The translations under genes were made by a program, and so were the position numbers. A DNA stretch of 13,762 nt from an uncultured Oscillospiraceae bacterium. GTDB lineage: Bacteria > Bacillota_A > Clostridia > Oscillospirales > Oscillospiraceae. Positions 1-5,622 of this stretch are shown here, piece by piece. Location: assembly GCA_944387745.1 (NCBI GenBank), contig CALXGD010000128.1, positions 1-13,762 of the forward strand. The letters are read 5' to 3'. How positions within the stretch are numbered: position 1 is the first letter of the stretch; each line of letters starts with the position of its first letter. The notes beneath the pieces are model-generated. The model saw nothing but the letters and a program-made list of their open reading frames with translations. It had not been told where the DNA came from and ran no database searches.

Positions 1-1
1 C

Positions 2-850
2 ACCCTCAAGGGGAACAGCGCCGCTCAGGCGCTCTCCTTCACCCTCACCCTGCGCCCGGGGGAGCTGCCCTTCCAGTGCGGGCTTTACTCCGGGCTGGAG
101 ACCTCCGACGCGTTCGGTGTCCCGGTCACCGGCTGGAGCCGGAGGGAGGACCTCAACGGGGACGGGGCAGAGGACGTCCTGTGCGTCAGCGAGTTCATGG
201 CCGGGGATGTGGGGGTGCGGTTTCAGGTTCAGTGCACCTCCCAGGATGACCCCATGAACCAGGCCACCCTGTACAGCGACCTGCTGGTGCGGCAGGCCCT
301 GTCCAGCGACGGCGGGCTGTACCTGGGGGCTCTGCTCACCAACGGAGACGTCCCCGCCTGGCGGGAGGCGGAGTTCTCCTCCCTGGAGGAGGCCCGACAG
401 GAGACCGCCTTCGCCCCCTATTTACCTGAACAGGACATCCCAGGTTACGGGGAATTTTACGGTACTCTCTCCTACCAGGAGGGGGTGCAGAACCGGCTGT
501 CCGTCCACTGGTACTGGGGGTACGACGAAGTGAGCATCGCCATTTCCCTGCCTGAGGGGGAGCTGGACTATGCCTTAGCGGATCCGGACCGGCCGGAGGA
601 GTACGACCTGCGCCTCTACTCCATCCCCTGGAGCGAGAGTGTACCGGAGGAGTACCGGGAGACGGTGGATCAGCCTGTCTTTCGGGCGGAGGACCTGACC
701 TTGGACATTGTGGAGGCTCGGGGCCGCAGGCATGACACCGGAGGTATGACCTACTCCTTTGGCGTGCTCCACTCCGGCGGAGTTTTGGTGGAGTACCGCT
801 GCGACGGTCTCACGGCGGAGGAGGTGTGGGCCCTGGCCCGCGGGAATTAG
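2..850 (+). CDS. 3' part of an unrecognised protein gene (5' end outside window)
   Basis: The reading frame is open from base 2, with no stop before TAG at 848-850, so the gene begins left of the window and at least 282 residues are visible. An ATG at 197 lies inside the frame and has no good ribosome binding site, so it is not taken as the start. About 50 residues into the visible part is an acidic DLNGDGAED stretch that fits a DxNxDGxxD calcium-loop pattern (EF-hand/dockerin or FG-GAP-like). The rest is rich in acidic and aromatic residues without transmembrane segments. The C-terminus (GLTAEEVWALARGN) recalls the tails of some secreted or anti-sigma-like Clostridia proteins, but this is only an impression. 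I do not recognise the family. An extracytoplasmic location is possible from the calcium-loop-like motif, but the N-terminus needed to judge it is missing. Confidence 0.75.
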   Translation, partial: TLKGNSAAQALSFTLTLRPGELPFQCGLYSGLETSDAFGVPVTGWSRREDLNGDGAEDVLCVSEFMAGDVGVRFQVQCTSQDDPMNQATLYSDLLVRQALSSDGGLYLGALLTNGDVPAWREAEFSSLEEARQETAFAPYLPEQDIPGYGEFYGTLSYQEGVQNRLSVHWYWGYDEVSIAISLPEGELDYALADPDRPEEYDLRLYSIPWSESVPEEYRETVDQPVFRAEDLTLDIVEARGRRHDTGGMTYSFGVLHSGGVLVEYRCDGLTAEEVWALARGN

Positions 851-956
851 TGGGCGCTTCTCCCGCCAAGGAAAATAGAGGCTGCTGCAAATTTTCCAAT
901 TTGTGTGGAGCTATTGTTGCTATGAACTAAAGAAGTGGTCTGCGGAAATCTAAATT

Positions 957-997
957 CCCGAAAAAATAGCCGCCACTGGCGGCTATTTTTTTTCGGG
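957..997. terminator. Bidirectional intrinsic terminator
   Basis: The arms TAGCCGCC (967-974) and GGCGGCTA (978-985) form a perfect 8-bp stem with a three-base loop. An A-run lies on the left and eight T on the right, enclosed by CCCG/CGGG. It can end transcription from both sides: the plus-strand gene ending at 850 and the minus-strand sigma-like gene ending at 1054. The same stem arms recur at 5627-5645. Confidence 0.85.
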
Positions 998-1053
998 ATG
1001 GTGGAGTTGTTATGCCATTTGTGCGATTTGTAGCATCACCGCTCTTGTCTGAT

Positions 1054-1377
1054 CTATTCCTCCGGCATTCCCCGCAGATAGGCCTCCGCCCCGTAGCGCA
1101 GGCACCGCTGAAGCCGCCGCTCCCCCCGCTTGATGGTGCGGGAGATGGTGGACTTGTCCACCCCCAGCTTTTCTCCAATCTCCCGCATGTTAAAGCCCTC
1201 GGCATAGTAGAGAAGCAGCACAGTGCGCTGTTTCTCCGTAATATCCTCCCGAAGCGCCCGGATCAGATTGCGCTTGAGGCGGCTGATCTCCTGGCCGTTG
1301 TCGCCGGCGATCTGTCGGGTATAAACTGCCATGTCGGCGGCGTAGTGCCGGCCCCGTCTATATCGTGTATTTGGCAT
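1054..1377 (-). CDS. Sigma-70 region 4-like helix-turn-helix protein
   Basis: The product is 107 residues, too short for a complete sigma factor. The second half carries a sigma-70 region 4 helix-turn-helix: an ITEKQRTVLLLYY helix, then MREIGEKLGVDKSTISRTI, typical of -35 element recognition, then a basic RGERRLQR tail. There is no recognisable region 2 for -10 binding or core interaction, so it may act as a region-4-only regulator, a partner of another sigma part, or a plain DNA-binding protein. I prefer the ATG at 1377 (PNTRYRRG...). An AGAGGGGG ribosome binding site lies 10 bases upstream, inside the coding sequence of the previous gene. A second ATG at 1398 with GGAG is possible and would add seven residues. 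It overlaps the end of the 77-residue gene upstream, so the two are translationally linked. Target genes cannot be read from the sequence. Confidence 0.8.
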   Translation of the reverse strand: MPNTRYRRGRHYAADMAVYTRQIAGDNGQEISRLKRNLIRALREDITEKQRTVLLLYYAEGFNMREIGEKLGVDKSTISRTIKRGERRLQRCLRYGAEAYLRGMPEE

Positions 1378-1591
1378 TGCGGCAATACCCCCTCTCATAG
1401 TAGCGCTCCGTAAGGACGGCCAGCTCTCTGGCCTCTCGGAGCATGGTACTCAGCATCTTGATCCGCTCCTGGAGCATCAGACGCTGATTCTCGTTCTTAG
1501 TGCGCTCCAGCACTGCCTGGAGCTGGCAAATGCGGAAGTCTAAGGTCCGGGCATGTTCCCGGTACTCCGCCGATAATTCCAGCAGGGTCAT
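1358..1591 (-). CDS. Small helical protein of unknown function, paired with the sigma-like gene
   Basis: A 77-residue protein starting MTLLELSAEYREHA behind a strong GAGAGGAGAG site. It is almost wholly charged helix (LQAVLERTKNENQRLML..., then LSTMLREARELAVLTERYYERGY), so a short coiled coil is likely. It ends in YYERGYCRNAKYTI. The codons for the ERGY part also make up the ribosome binding site of the following sigma-like gene, which starts before this gene stops, so the C-terminal sequence may be under double constraint. I recall similar pairs of a small helical protein plus a short sigma-like protein in other Oscillospiraceae, but know no assigned function. A much longer in-frame reading up to 2173 runs through the two tRNAs and is not real. 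Confidence 0.75.
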   Translation of the reverse strand: MTLLELSAEYREHARTLDFRICQLQAVLERTKNENQRLMLQERIKMLSTMLREARELAVLTERYYERGYCRNAKYTI

Positions 1592-1794
1592 GGTGTTCTC
1601 TCCTCTCTTTCGTTTCTCCGACGGGCTGCGGCCTCCTGCCATGCGCAGCGCAGGCACAGACGCCGCCCCTCCCGCCGGAGCATCCAGTCTCCCTGGTACT
1701 GTTCCTCTCCGCAGCGGGGACACAGAGCTTCCGGCTGGATTAGCTGAATGTCCCGCAGGGGTGGGAGCAGACCGAAGGTCCGGTTGCTTTTCGT
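1588..1794 (-). CDS. Small zinc-ribbon-like protein, probable ACG start
   Basis: The reading frame encodes a small protein with two CxxC motifs (CPRC and CLRC) about 19 residues apart in its C-terminal half, fitting a zinc ribbon. Its end overlaps the start of the next gene by four bases (ATGA), as in tightly coupled operons. The start is odd. The only in-frame ATG upstream is at 1851 and lacks a good ribosome binding site, whereas a perfect AGGAGG at about 1803-1808 is followed after eight bases by ACG at 1794-1792. Starting there gives 68 residues beginning (M)KSNRTFGLLPPL. I therefore annotate the ACG start, which could be a natural weak start, a mutation from ATG, or a sequencing error. 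The longer 87-residue version from 1851 is the alternative. Function is unknown; it is presumably nucleic-acid or protein binding, by analogy with zinc ribbons. Confidence 0.6.
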   Translation of the reverse strand, partial: TKSNRTFGLLPPLRDIQLIQPEALCPRCGEEQYQGDWMLRREGRRLCLRCAWQEAAARRRNEREERTP

Positions 1795-1939
1795 AGATAT
1801 TCCCTCCTCTTGTCTGGTGTCCCGACGGCACCTTATGGGATGTGGAGCCATCCCACGGGCGGTTGAACCGGTTCCGCCGCTGGGAAACGCGCCGGTTCCC
1901 GGGGCACGGACAGAAAATAAAAAATTTTGAAAAATCTAG

Positions 1940-1968
1940 TTGACAAGTTGTACACGATCTGGTAAAAT
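1940..1968 (+). promoter_or_regulatory. Sigma-A promoter of the tRNA operon
   Basis: TTGACA at 1940-1945 and TAAAAT at 1963-1968 are separated by exactly 17 bases and end 31 bases before the mature tRNA-Thr. Transcription should begin near 1975, where a TGCTGT-tgg-ACAGCA hairpin (1975-1989) would form the 5' end of the precursor before RNase P processing. Confidence 0.85.
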
Positions 1969-1999
1969 AACACCTGCTGTTGGACAGCACTCTTGGTGT

Positions 2000-2075
2000 G
2001 CTGGTGTAGCTCAGCCGGTAGAGCAGCTGATTTGTAATCAGCAGGTCGGGGGTTCGAATCCGTCCACCAGCTCCA
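2000..2075 (+). tRNA. tRNA-Thr(UGU)
   Basis: A cloverleaf can be drawn: acceptor GCTGGTG (2000-2006) with CACCAGC (2065-2071), a D-arm with GCTC/GAGC, an anticodon stem GCTGA/TCAGC around loop TTTGTAA (anticodon TGT at 2033-2035), and a TTCGAAT T-loop. The 3' CCA is encoded (2073-2075). The T-stem contains one G-G mismatch in this reading. It is the first gene of a two-tRNA operon. Confidence 0.95.
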
Positions 2076-2090
2076 ACCACAATTTCATAT

Positions 2091-2175
2091 GGAGGAGTTC
2101 CCGAGTGGCCAAAGGGGGCAGACTGTAAATCTGTTGCGTTTCGCTTCGGTGGTTCGAATCCACCCTCCTCCACCA
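2091..2175 (+). tRNA. tRNA-Tyr(GUA)
   Basis: A class II tRNA with a long variable arm. The acceptor GGAGGAG (2091-2097) pairs with CTCCTCC (2165-2171), the anticodon loop CTGTAAA gives GTA at 2125-2127, the T-loop is TTCGAAT, and the 3' CCA is encoded. It lies 15 bases after tRNA-Thr and shares its promoter. The tRNA terminator follows directly. Confidence 0.95.
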
Positions 2176-2178
2176 GAA

Positions 2179-2213
2179 AGACGGTGACCCCATGGAGGGG
2201 TTGCCGTTTTTCT
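2179..2213 (+). terminator. Terminator of the tRNA operon
   Basis: Arms ACGGTGACCCC (2181-2191) and GGGGTTGCCGT (2197-2207) pair with one internal mismatch and are followed by a T-run. It lies 5 bases after the CCA of tRNA-Tyr. Confidence 0.8.
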
Positions 2214-2252
2214 ATTTTGAGGTCAGATGGGGCGGGGCCTTACGGTTGATTT

Positions 2253-2280
2253 CGGCGCCCCCAAAAGGGCGCCGTTTTTT
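2253..2280 (+). terminator. Second rightward intrinsic terminator
   Basis: A perfect 8-bp stem CGGCGCCC (2253-2260) / GGGCGCCG (2267-2274) with a six-base loop and TTTTTT. It lies about 40 bases after the tRNA terminator with no gene between, so it acts as a back-up or is a remnant of a lost gene. Read leftwards it has no U-tract and should not stop minus-strand transcripts. Confidence 0.8.
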
Positions 2281-2307
2281 ATCAAATAGGGGGAAAGGCT
2301 ATACCGG

Positions 2308-2329
2308 GACTAGAACGCATGTTCTAGTC
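2308..2329. promoter_or_regulatory. LexA (SOS) operator
   Basis: A perfect 22-bp palindrome: two nine-base arms (GACTAGAAC at 2308-2316 and GTTCTAGTC at 2321-2329) around GCAT. Its core GAAC-GCAT-GTTC fits the Gram-positive LexA/DinR box pattern CGAAC-RNRY-GTTCG at the key GAAC/GTTC positions, and GCAT fits RNRY. It overlaps the predicted start point of the minus-strand promoter at 2337-2365, where LexA binding would block transcription. Confidence 0.75.
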
Positions 2330-2336
2330 TGTACGT

Positions 2337-2365
2337 ATCATACCGCGTCTGGAGCCGGCTGTCAA
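2337..2365 (-). promoter_or_regulatory. Consensus-like sigma-A promoter under LexA control, no obvious gene
   Basis: On the minus strand TTGACA (2365-2360) and TATGAT (2342-2337) are separated by exactly 17 bases, placing the start near 2330, on the LexA palindrome. Downstream on the same strand only a 12-codon ORF without ribosome binding site is seen (ATG in the palindrome). Then come the antisense sides of tRNA-Tyr and tRNA-Thr, and further on the zinc-ribbon/sigma-like genes starting near 1794. Confidence 0.75.
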
Positions 2366-2387
2366 GAGGGAAATTGACGTCCACAGG

Positions 2388-2426
2388 CCCTTTCAAGAAA
2401 TGGTCCCATAAACAGGACTGAAAGGG
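2388..2426. repeat. Nested inverted repeat upstream of the LexA-controlled promoter
   Basis: CCCTTTC (2388-2394) pairs with GAAAGGG (2420-2426), and inside it GTCC (2403-2406) pairs with GGAC (2415-2418). It lies between the SOS-type promoter and the terminator at 2434-2472 and belongs to no gene. It could be a protein-binding dyad or part of an RNA. Confidence 0.4.
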
Positions 2427-2433
2427 AGCAAAT

Positions 2434-2472
2434 AAAAAACCTCCGCTCCCTTTTGGGGAGCGGAGGTTTTTT
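2434..2472. terminator. Strong bidirectional terminator
   Basis: A-run, CCTCCGCTCCC (2440-2450), a short loop, GGGAGCGGAGG (2456-2466), then TTTTTT. It ends the minus-strand ATPase gene (stop at 2491) and would also stop any rightward transcript from the LexA region. Confidence 0.9.
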
Positions 2473-2490
2473 ATGCGGGCCAATAGGAAA

Positions 2491-2901
2491 TCAGAAATAC
2501 TGCTTGATGCCATCGGGAGCTAGGTCAGGCTCGTCACTAATGGTGATGGTGAACTTGATGCCATTCCTCTCTCCGAAGCTGTTGAGCCAGTTCAGGAAAT
2601 CCTCCACCTCATTATAGCCCTCTGTGGGGACAATCTTAGTCAGGCTGTCAATGAAGATATGGGTGATATCGTAGTTGCCGGCATGGAGACCGGAGATGAA
2701 GCCCTTGAGTGCGGTAAAGTTGGCAATATCGTATTCGCTGGAGTCCACCAACCGGATTTGATAGTGGATATCAAATGTCAGCTTATTGCCCTTTTCAATA
2801 CAGACCACGTTGCCGTGCTCACTCTGAACCGCGTTGTTGATCATGTCGATCATCTGCTTTGTTTTGCCGGTTCCTTTTTTCCCCATGATGACTCGAATCA
2901 T
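2491..2901 (-). CDS. Small stand-alone P-loop ATPase
   Basis: 136 residues. The N-terminus has a Walker A motif GKKGTGKT (residues 7-14) directly after the first strand (MIRVIM), and ITHIFIDS (79-86) fits Walker B. No helicase, zinc-finger or membrane segment is seen. The protein is only the P-loop core, with an acidic C-terminal region (ISDEPDLAPDGIKQYF). Such short proteins in Clostridia are often labelled PilT-like or simply ATP-binding; a twitching-motility role is unlikely without pilus genes nearby. The start is ATG at 2901 with AAGGAG nine bases upstream. It has its own promoter at 2957-2985 and terminator at 2434-2472, so it is monocistronic. Base composition is visibly lower in GC than its neighbours. 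Substrate and role are unknown. Confidence 0.85.
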   Translation of the reverse strand: MIRVIMGKKGTGKTKQMIDMINNAVQSEHGNVVCIEKGNKLTFDIHYQIRLVDSSEYDIANFTALKGFISGLHAGNYDITHIFIDSLTKIVPTEGYNEVEDFLNWLNSFGERNGIKFTITISDEPDLAPDGIKQYF

Positions 2902-2928
2902 GTTGAATCACTCCTTACAGGATGTTAC

Positions 2929-2943
2929 AGGGACCCCGTCCCT
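2929..2943. repeat. Small palindrome in the ATPase leader
   Basis: AGGGAC (2929-2934) and GTCCCT (2938-2943) flank CCC. It falls just after the predicted transcription start of the minus-strand ATPase gene and could be a leader hairpin or an operator. Confidence 0.35.
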
Positions 2944-2956
2944 CGTTCATAATATA

Positions 2957-2985
2957 ACTTTACCATATCGCGCCTTGTTTTTCAA
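2957..2985 (-). promoter_or_regulatory. Probable sigma-A promoter of the ATPase gene
   Basis: On the minus strand TTGAAA (2985-2980) and TAAAGT (2962-2957) are separated by 17 bases, about 55 bases upstream of the ATG at 2901. Confidence 0.6.
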
Positions 2986-3038
2986 CCGCAACATTGTGAA
3001 TTTTTTTGGAAGACACAGATTCACGGTTCAGGGGACAG

Positions 3039-3623
3039 TCACTCCTCTCCCTCAAGGAAGTAACTGGCCTCCATGTCGGCTGTGGCCAGCGCAAAGGCCA
3101 GCGGATACTTCTGAAGGGCCTGACCCACGGTGCGGGGATCCTCTGTGCCGGAGAAGCCCATGTGCCAGCGGATGGCCATGGCCTCCATGCGGCTCAGGCG
3201 GATAAAGCCGTTGACGATGTACACCGATTTCTCTCCGTGGCCGTAGGGCAAGGGGTCCTCAAAGGTGTAGGTGGATACCCTCTCCCACTGACCGGTGGTG
3301 TCGTTTTTCACATTGCGGAAGCTCTTTTTATAACAGCCCACCTTGCACACGTCATGGAGAAGGGCCACCACCGCCACAGATTCCTCGCTGTAATCCAAGC
3401 CGTACAGCTCCTGGACCCGCTCCCGCTGGAGGTAGTCCACAAGACAGTGGTACACGTTAAGGCTGTGCTCGCACAGCCCCCCCTCGCAGGCCAGGTGGTA
3501 TCGGGCGGAGGCGGGGGCGGTGAAGAAGTCGCTCTTATTTTCCAGATAATTTAGCAGGGCGTCCGCCCCGGGGCGGGTAATTTTTTCTCGAAAGATTTCT
3601 ATGAATTCCTCTTTGCAGGACAT
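3039..3623 (-). CDS. HD-domain metal-dependent phosphohydrolase-like protein
   Basis: 194 residues from the ATG at 3623, chosen because GGGAGGGAG precedes it by about seven bases; an ATG 15 bases further upstream has no such site. The HD superfamily pattern is visible: His53 in GLCEHSLNV, the His90-Asp91 doublet in ALLHDVCKVG, His129 in YGHGEKS, His154 in RWHMG, and Asp183 in ATADMEAS. These are expected to bind one or two metal ions and hydrolyse a phosphate ester, possibly of a nucleotide or nucleic acid; the substrate cannot be read. It is cytoplasmic, with no signal peptide. It has its own promoter at 3669-3697, and no clear terminator follows it, so some read-through into the ATPase gene is possible. 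Confidence 0.85.
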   Translation of the reverse strand: MSCKEEFIEIFREKITRPGADALLNYLENKSDFFTAPASARYHLACEGGLCEHSLNVYHCLVDYLQRERVQELYGLDYSEESVAVVALLHDVCKVGCYKKSFRNVKNDTTGQWERVSTYTFEDPLPYGHGEKSVYIVNGFIRLSRMEAMAIRWHMGFSGTEDPRTVGQALQKYPLAFALATADMEASYFLEGEE

Positions 3624-3668
3624 ACGGCTCCCTCCCAATGCGGCCGGAGCCGCAGTCGTGATGTGGGT

Positions 3669-3697
3669 ATTTTACCATAGTGTCTGGGAAATTGCCA
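3669..3697 (-). promoter_or_regulatory. Probable sigma-A promoter of the HD gene
   Basis: On the minus strand TGGCAA (3697-3692) and TAAAAT (3674-3669) are separated by 17 bases, about 45 bases before the start codon at 3623. Confidence 0.6.
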
Positions 3698-3742
3698 GTC
3701 CTCCGCCCTTTCAAGGTCGAATTTTCTTTCAGGGGATACAGG

Positions 3743-3772
3743 AAAGCCCTCCGTCCCGCAGGCGGAGGGCTT
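3743..3772 (-). terminator. Probable terminator after lepB
   Basis: AAGCCCTCCG (3744-3753) and CGGAGGGCTT (3763-3772) form a perfect 10-bp stem 11 bases after the lepB stop. The minus-strand U-tract is short (CUUUCC), so efficiency is uncertain. Confidence 0.65.
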
Positions 3773-3782
3773 GAAGGAATAC

Positions 3783-4394
3783 CTAGTGGTCCAGAGGTCC
3801 GAAGGTGGAGAGGGGGAGGAAGGAAAAAATGGCCTTGCCAAGCACATAGGCCTCGTCAATAGTGCCAATGCGGCTGTCCCGGCTATCGTCGGACCCGTTG
3901 CGGTTATCTCCCATGACGAAGATGGAGCCCTCGGGCACCTCGAAGTGGGTCTGGGCGTACAGAGGGTTGGAGGTCAGGTCTACCATAGGCTCCCTGATAT
4001 AGTCCTCCTCCAGGCGCACCCCGTCCACATAAACGGAGTTGGTGGAGTAGTCGATGTCAACCGTCTGTCGGCCGGTGGCGATGACCCGCTTTACAATGGC
4101 CACCCCGCCCAGGTGCTGAGCGGTGGTCTTGTTGAGAACTACGATGTCCCCCTGCTCCGGCTGATATCCCAGGGACCACACCAGGAGAATCTGATTGTGG
4201 TGAAGGGTGTTGGTCATGGAGTCCCCGTCCACTCGGGTGAGCCGGCCGAAAATGGTAAAGAATACGACCAGAAATACCAGGGCGGTGGTCAGGGCGTGGA
4301 GCCAGTAAAAGGAGTCCTCCGACGGAGCGGACTGCTGCTCGGGGCTGTCCGGAGCGGTCTGCTCCTCCGGCTGAGGCTGAAATTCTTGAGACAT
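3783..4394 (-). CDS. lepB: Signal peptidase I
   Basis: 203 residues, membrane-bound serine protease that removes signal peptides from exported proteins. A polar, proline- and glutamine-rich cytoplasmic tail (1-28) precedes one transmembrane helix (about 31-50). Then come the family boxes: VDGDSM with nucleophile Ser59, VAIVKRV with general base Lys102, and the GDNRNGSDDSRD box near residues 160-171. This is the usual single-span Gram-positive SipS-type layout and length. The ATG at 4394 is preceded by GAGGAGG at seven bases. The gene has its own promoter (4431-4459) and is divergent from the amidohydrolase. It is likely a housekeeping or one of several paralogous type I peptidases. Confidence 0.95.
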   Translation of the reverse strand: MSQEFQPQPEEQTAPDSPEQQSAPSEDSFYWLHALTTALVFLVVFFTIFGRLTRVDGDSMTNTLHHNQILLVWSLGYQPEQGDIVVLNKTTAQHLGGVAIVKRVIATGRQTVDIDYSTNSVYVDGVRLEEDYIREPMVDLTSNPLYAQTHFEVPEGSIFVMGDNRNGSDDSRDSRIGTIDEAYVLGKAIFSFLPLSTFGPLDH

Positions 4395-4430
4395 GGGGCG
4401 GCCTCCTCTGGAGTGATTTCACGATTTTTT

Positions 4431-4459
4431 ATTATACCCGGTTTATCTCTAAAATGCAA
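4431..4459 (-). promoter_or_regulatory. Sigma-A promoter of lepB
   Basis: On the minus strand TTGCAT (4459-4454) and a perfect TATAAT (4436-4431) are separated by 17 bases, about 40 bases before the start codon. Confidence 0.8.
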
Positions 4460-4502
4460 CTGGCCTCAGCTTGGAGGCGGAAAAAATAAGAGATCCCCCA
4501 GC

Positions 4503-4531
4503 TTGCGGCCTGCGGGAGGAGAGAGTATAAT
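4503..4531 (+). promoter_or_regulatory. Sigma-A promoter of the amidohydrolase gene
   Basis: TTGCGG (4503-4508) and a perfect TATAAT (4526-4531) are separated by 17 bases, 31 bases before the ATG at 4562. It is back to back with the lepB promoter. Confidence 0.8.
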
Positions 4532-4561
4532 AAAAGCACGACAGAAAGGAGCAGGCAGCCC

Positions 4562-5383
4562 ATGAAGATCATTGACGCACATCTGCATCTCTTTCCCTCA
4601 GAGCCCGGGACGGATGCCATGGCCCGGAAGGTGGGCCATGAGAATTCTGTGGAGCATCTGCGGCGGGTATATGGGGAGCTGGGCATGGTCCATGGGGTGG
4701 TAATGGGCAATCGGAGCCTGGAGGTGGGGGTCCACACCTATCCCAGGGACCTGTTTCACTACTGTGTGGGGCTGGACAGCCTGGTGCTGGAGGAGGGCAA
4801 ATCCATCCCGAAGGATCTGCCCGACCAGGTGGAGGCGCACCTGATGAGGGCGGAGTGCTGCGGGGTGAAGCTGTACCCGGGCTACAACACGATCTGGCTC
4901 ACCGATCCCGTCTATGAGCCCATCTATGCCCTGGCCCGCAGATATGATAAGCCGGTGGCGGTGCATATGGGCCTCACTGCCCACTCCAGGGCCTATCTGA
5001 AATACAGCCATCCCCTGGCCCTAGACGAGGCAGCGGCGGACCACCGGCACACCCAATTTGTTATGTGCCACTTTGGGAACCCCTTCCTCCAGGAGGCGGC
5101 CGCCGTGCTGGAGAAGAACCGAAATGTATCCACCGATCTATCCGGCTTGCTGGAGGGGAGGGTGGACCTGGAGGAGTACTTTCAGGAGCGGGCGGGGTAT
5201 GCGGAGCTGCTGCGCACCTGGCTCAGCTATCTGGGCTGTTGGGACCGGGTGATGTACGGTACAGATTGGCCAATTGTCAACCTGGGGGAGTATATCCAGT
5301 ATATCCAGCGCATCGTTCCGGAGAGGCACTGGGAGCGGGTGTTTTTTGAAAACGCCAACCGCATCTACCGCCTAGGACTGTGA
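4562..5383 (+). CDS. Amidohydrolase-family (amidohydro-related, ACMSD-like) metal hydrolase
   Basis: 273 residues, the length of a compact TIM-barrel amidohydrolase (amidohydrolase 2 type). Probable metal ligands are His7 and His9 in DAHLH at the end of the first strand, His135 (VAVHMG), His170 (MCHFGNP) and Asp235 (YGTDWP). Lys103 in GVKLYPGY sits where related enzymes carry a conserved basic residue. Family members hydrolyse or decarboxylate ring and amide substrates; the substrate here is unknown. The ATG at 4562 has AAAGGAG about ten bases upstream. The DUF4250 gene follows after 31 bases and shares the promoter. Cytoplasmic, no signal peptide. Confidence 0.88.
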   Translation: MKIIDAHLHLFPSEPGTDAMARKVGHENSVEHLRRVYGELGMVHGVVMGNRSLEVGVHTYPRDLFHYCVGLDSLVLEEGKSIPKDLPDQVEAHLMRAECCGVKLYPGYNTIWLTDPVYEPIYALARRYDKPVAVHMGLTAHSRAYLKYSHPLALDEAAADHRHTQFVMCHFGNPFLQEAAAVLEKNRNVSTDLSGLLEGRVDLEEYFQERAGYAELLRTWLSYLGCWDRVMYGTDWPIVNLGEYIQYIQRIVPERHWERVFFENANRIYRLGL

Positions 5384-5414
5384 GCTCCGGAGCACACAGA
5401 GAGGAGGGAGATCT

Positions 5415-5588
5415 ATGCTGCCACAGGATCCGGCAATTCTGCTTAGCGTAGTAAACGCCAGGCTGCGGGATCAGTACCCCAATTTGGACGAGCTGTGCGC
5501 TGTTGAGGGGATGGACCGGGCAGAGCTGGAGGAGAGGCTGGCCGGCCTGGATTATCATTACAATCCGGCGCGCAACCAGTTTGTGTGA
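5415..5588 (+). CDS. DUF4250 family small protein
   Basis: A 57-residue protein starting MLPQDPAILLSVVNARLRD and ending YHYNPARNQFV, with a perfect AGGAGG site seven bases before the ATG. The N-terminal LPxDPxxLLSxVNxxLRD and C-terminal Y-x-Y-x-x-x-RNQFV blocks are what I know of DUF4250, a small family common in Firmicutes and gut anaerobes. The middle (LDELCAVEGMDRAELEERLAGL) looks like a helix-turn-helix-like pair of helices, but no DNA-binding role is established. It is co-transcribed with the amidohydrolase and followed by a terminator. Confidence 0.85.
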   Translation: MLPQDPAILLSVVNARLRDQYPNLDELCAVEGMDRAELEERLAGLDYHYNPARNQFV

Positions 5589-5622
5589 GGTGGAGCTCCG
5601 CCAGGAGAGAGACGCAGAACAG

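Noticed and set aside
1592..2173. Long N-terminal extension of the 77-residue gene, reading through both tRNAs (GGFEPPKRNATDLQSAPFGHS-like protein)
   Set aside because: This is the well-known artefact of translating the complement of tRNA genes. A proper ATG with ribosome binding site is at 1591.
2192..2377. 61-codon plus-strand ORF after the tRNAs
   Set aside because: It spans two terminators and the LexA palindrome and has no ribosome binding site.
3006..3554. Plus-strand ORF opposite the HD-domain gene
   Set aside because: The minus strand carries the full set of HD motifs and an ordered start; the plus ORF is low-complexity shadow.
3771..4565. Plus-strand ORF opposite lepB
   Set aside because: The minus strand encodes complete signal peptidase I with promoter and ribosome binding site. 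The plus ORF also runs through promoter DNA.
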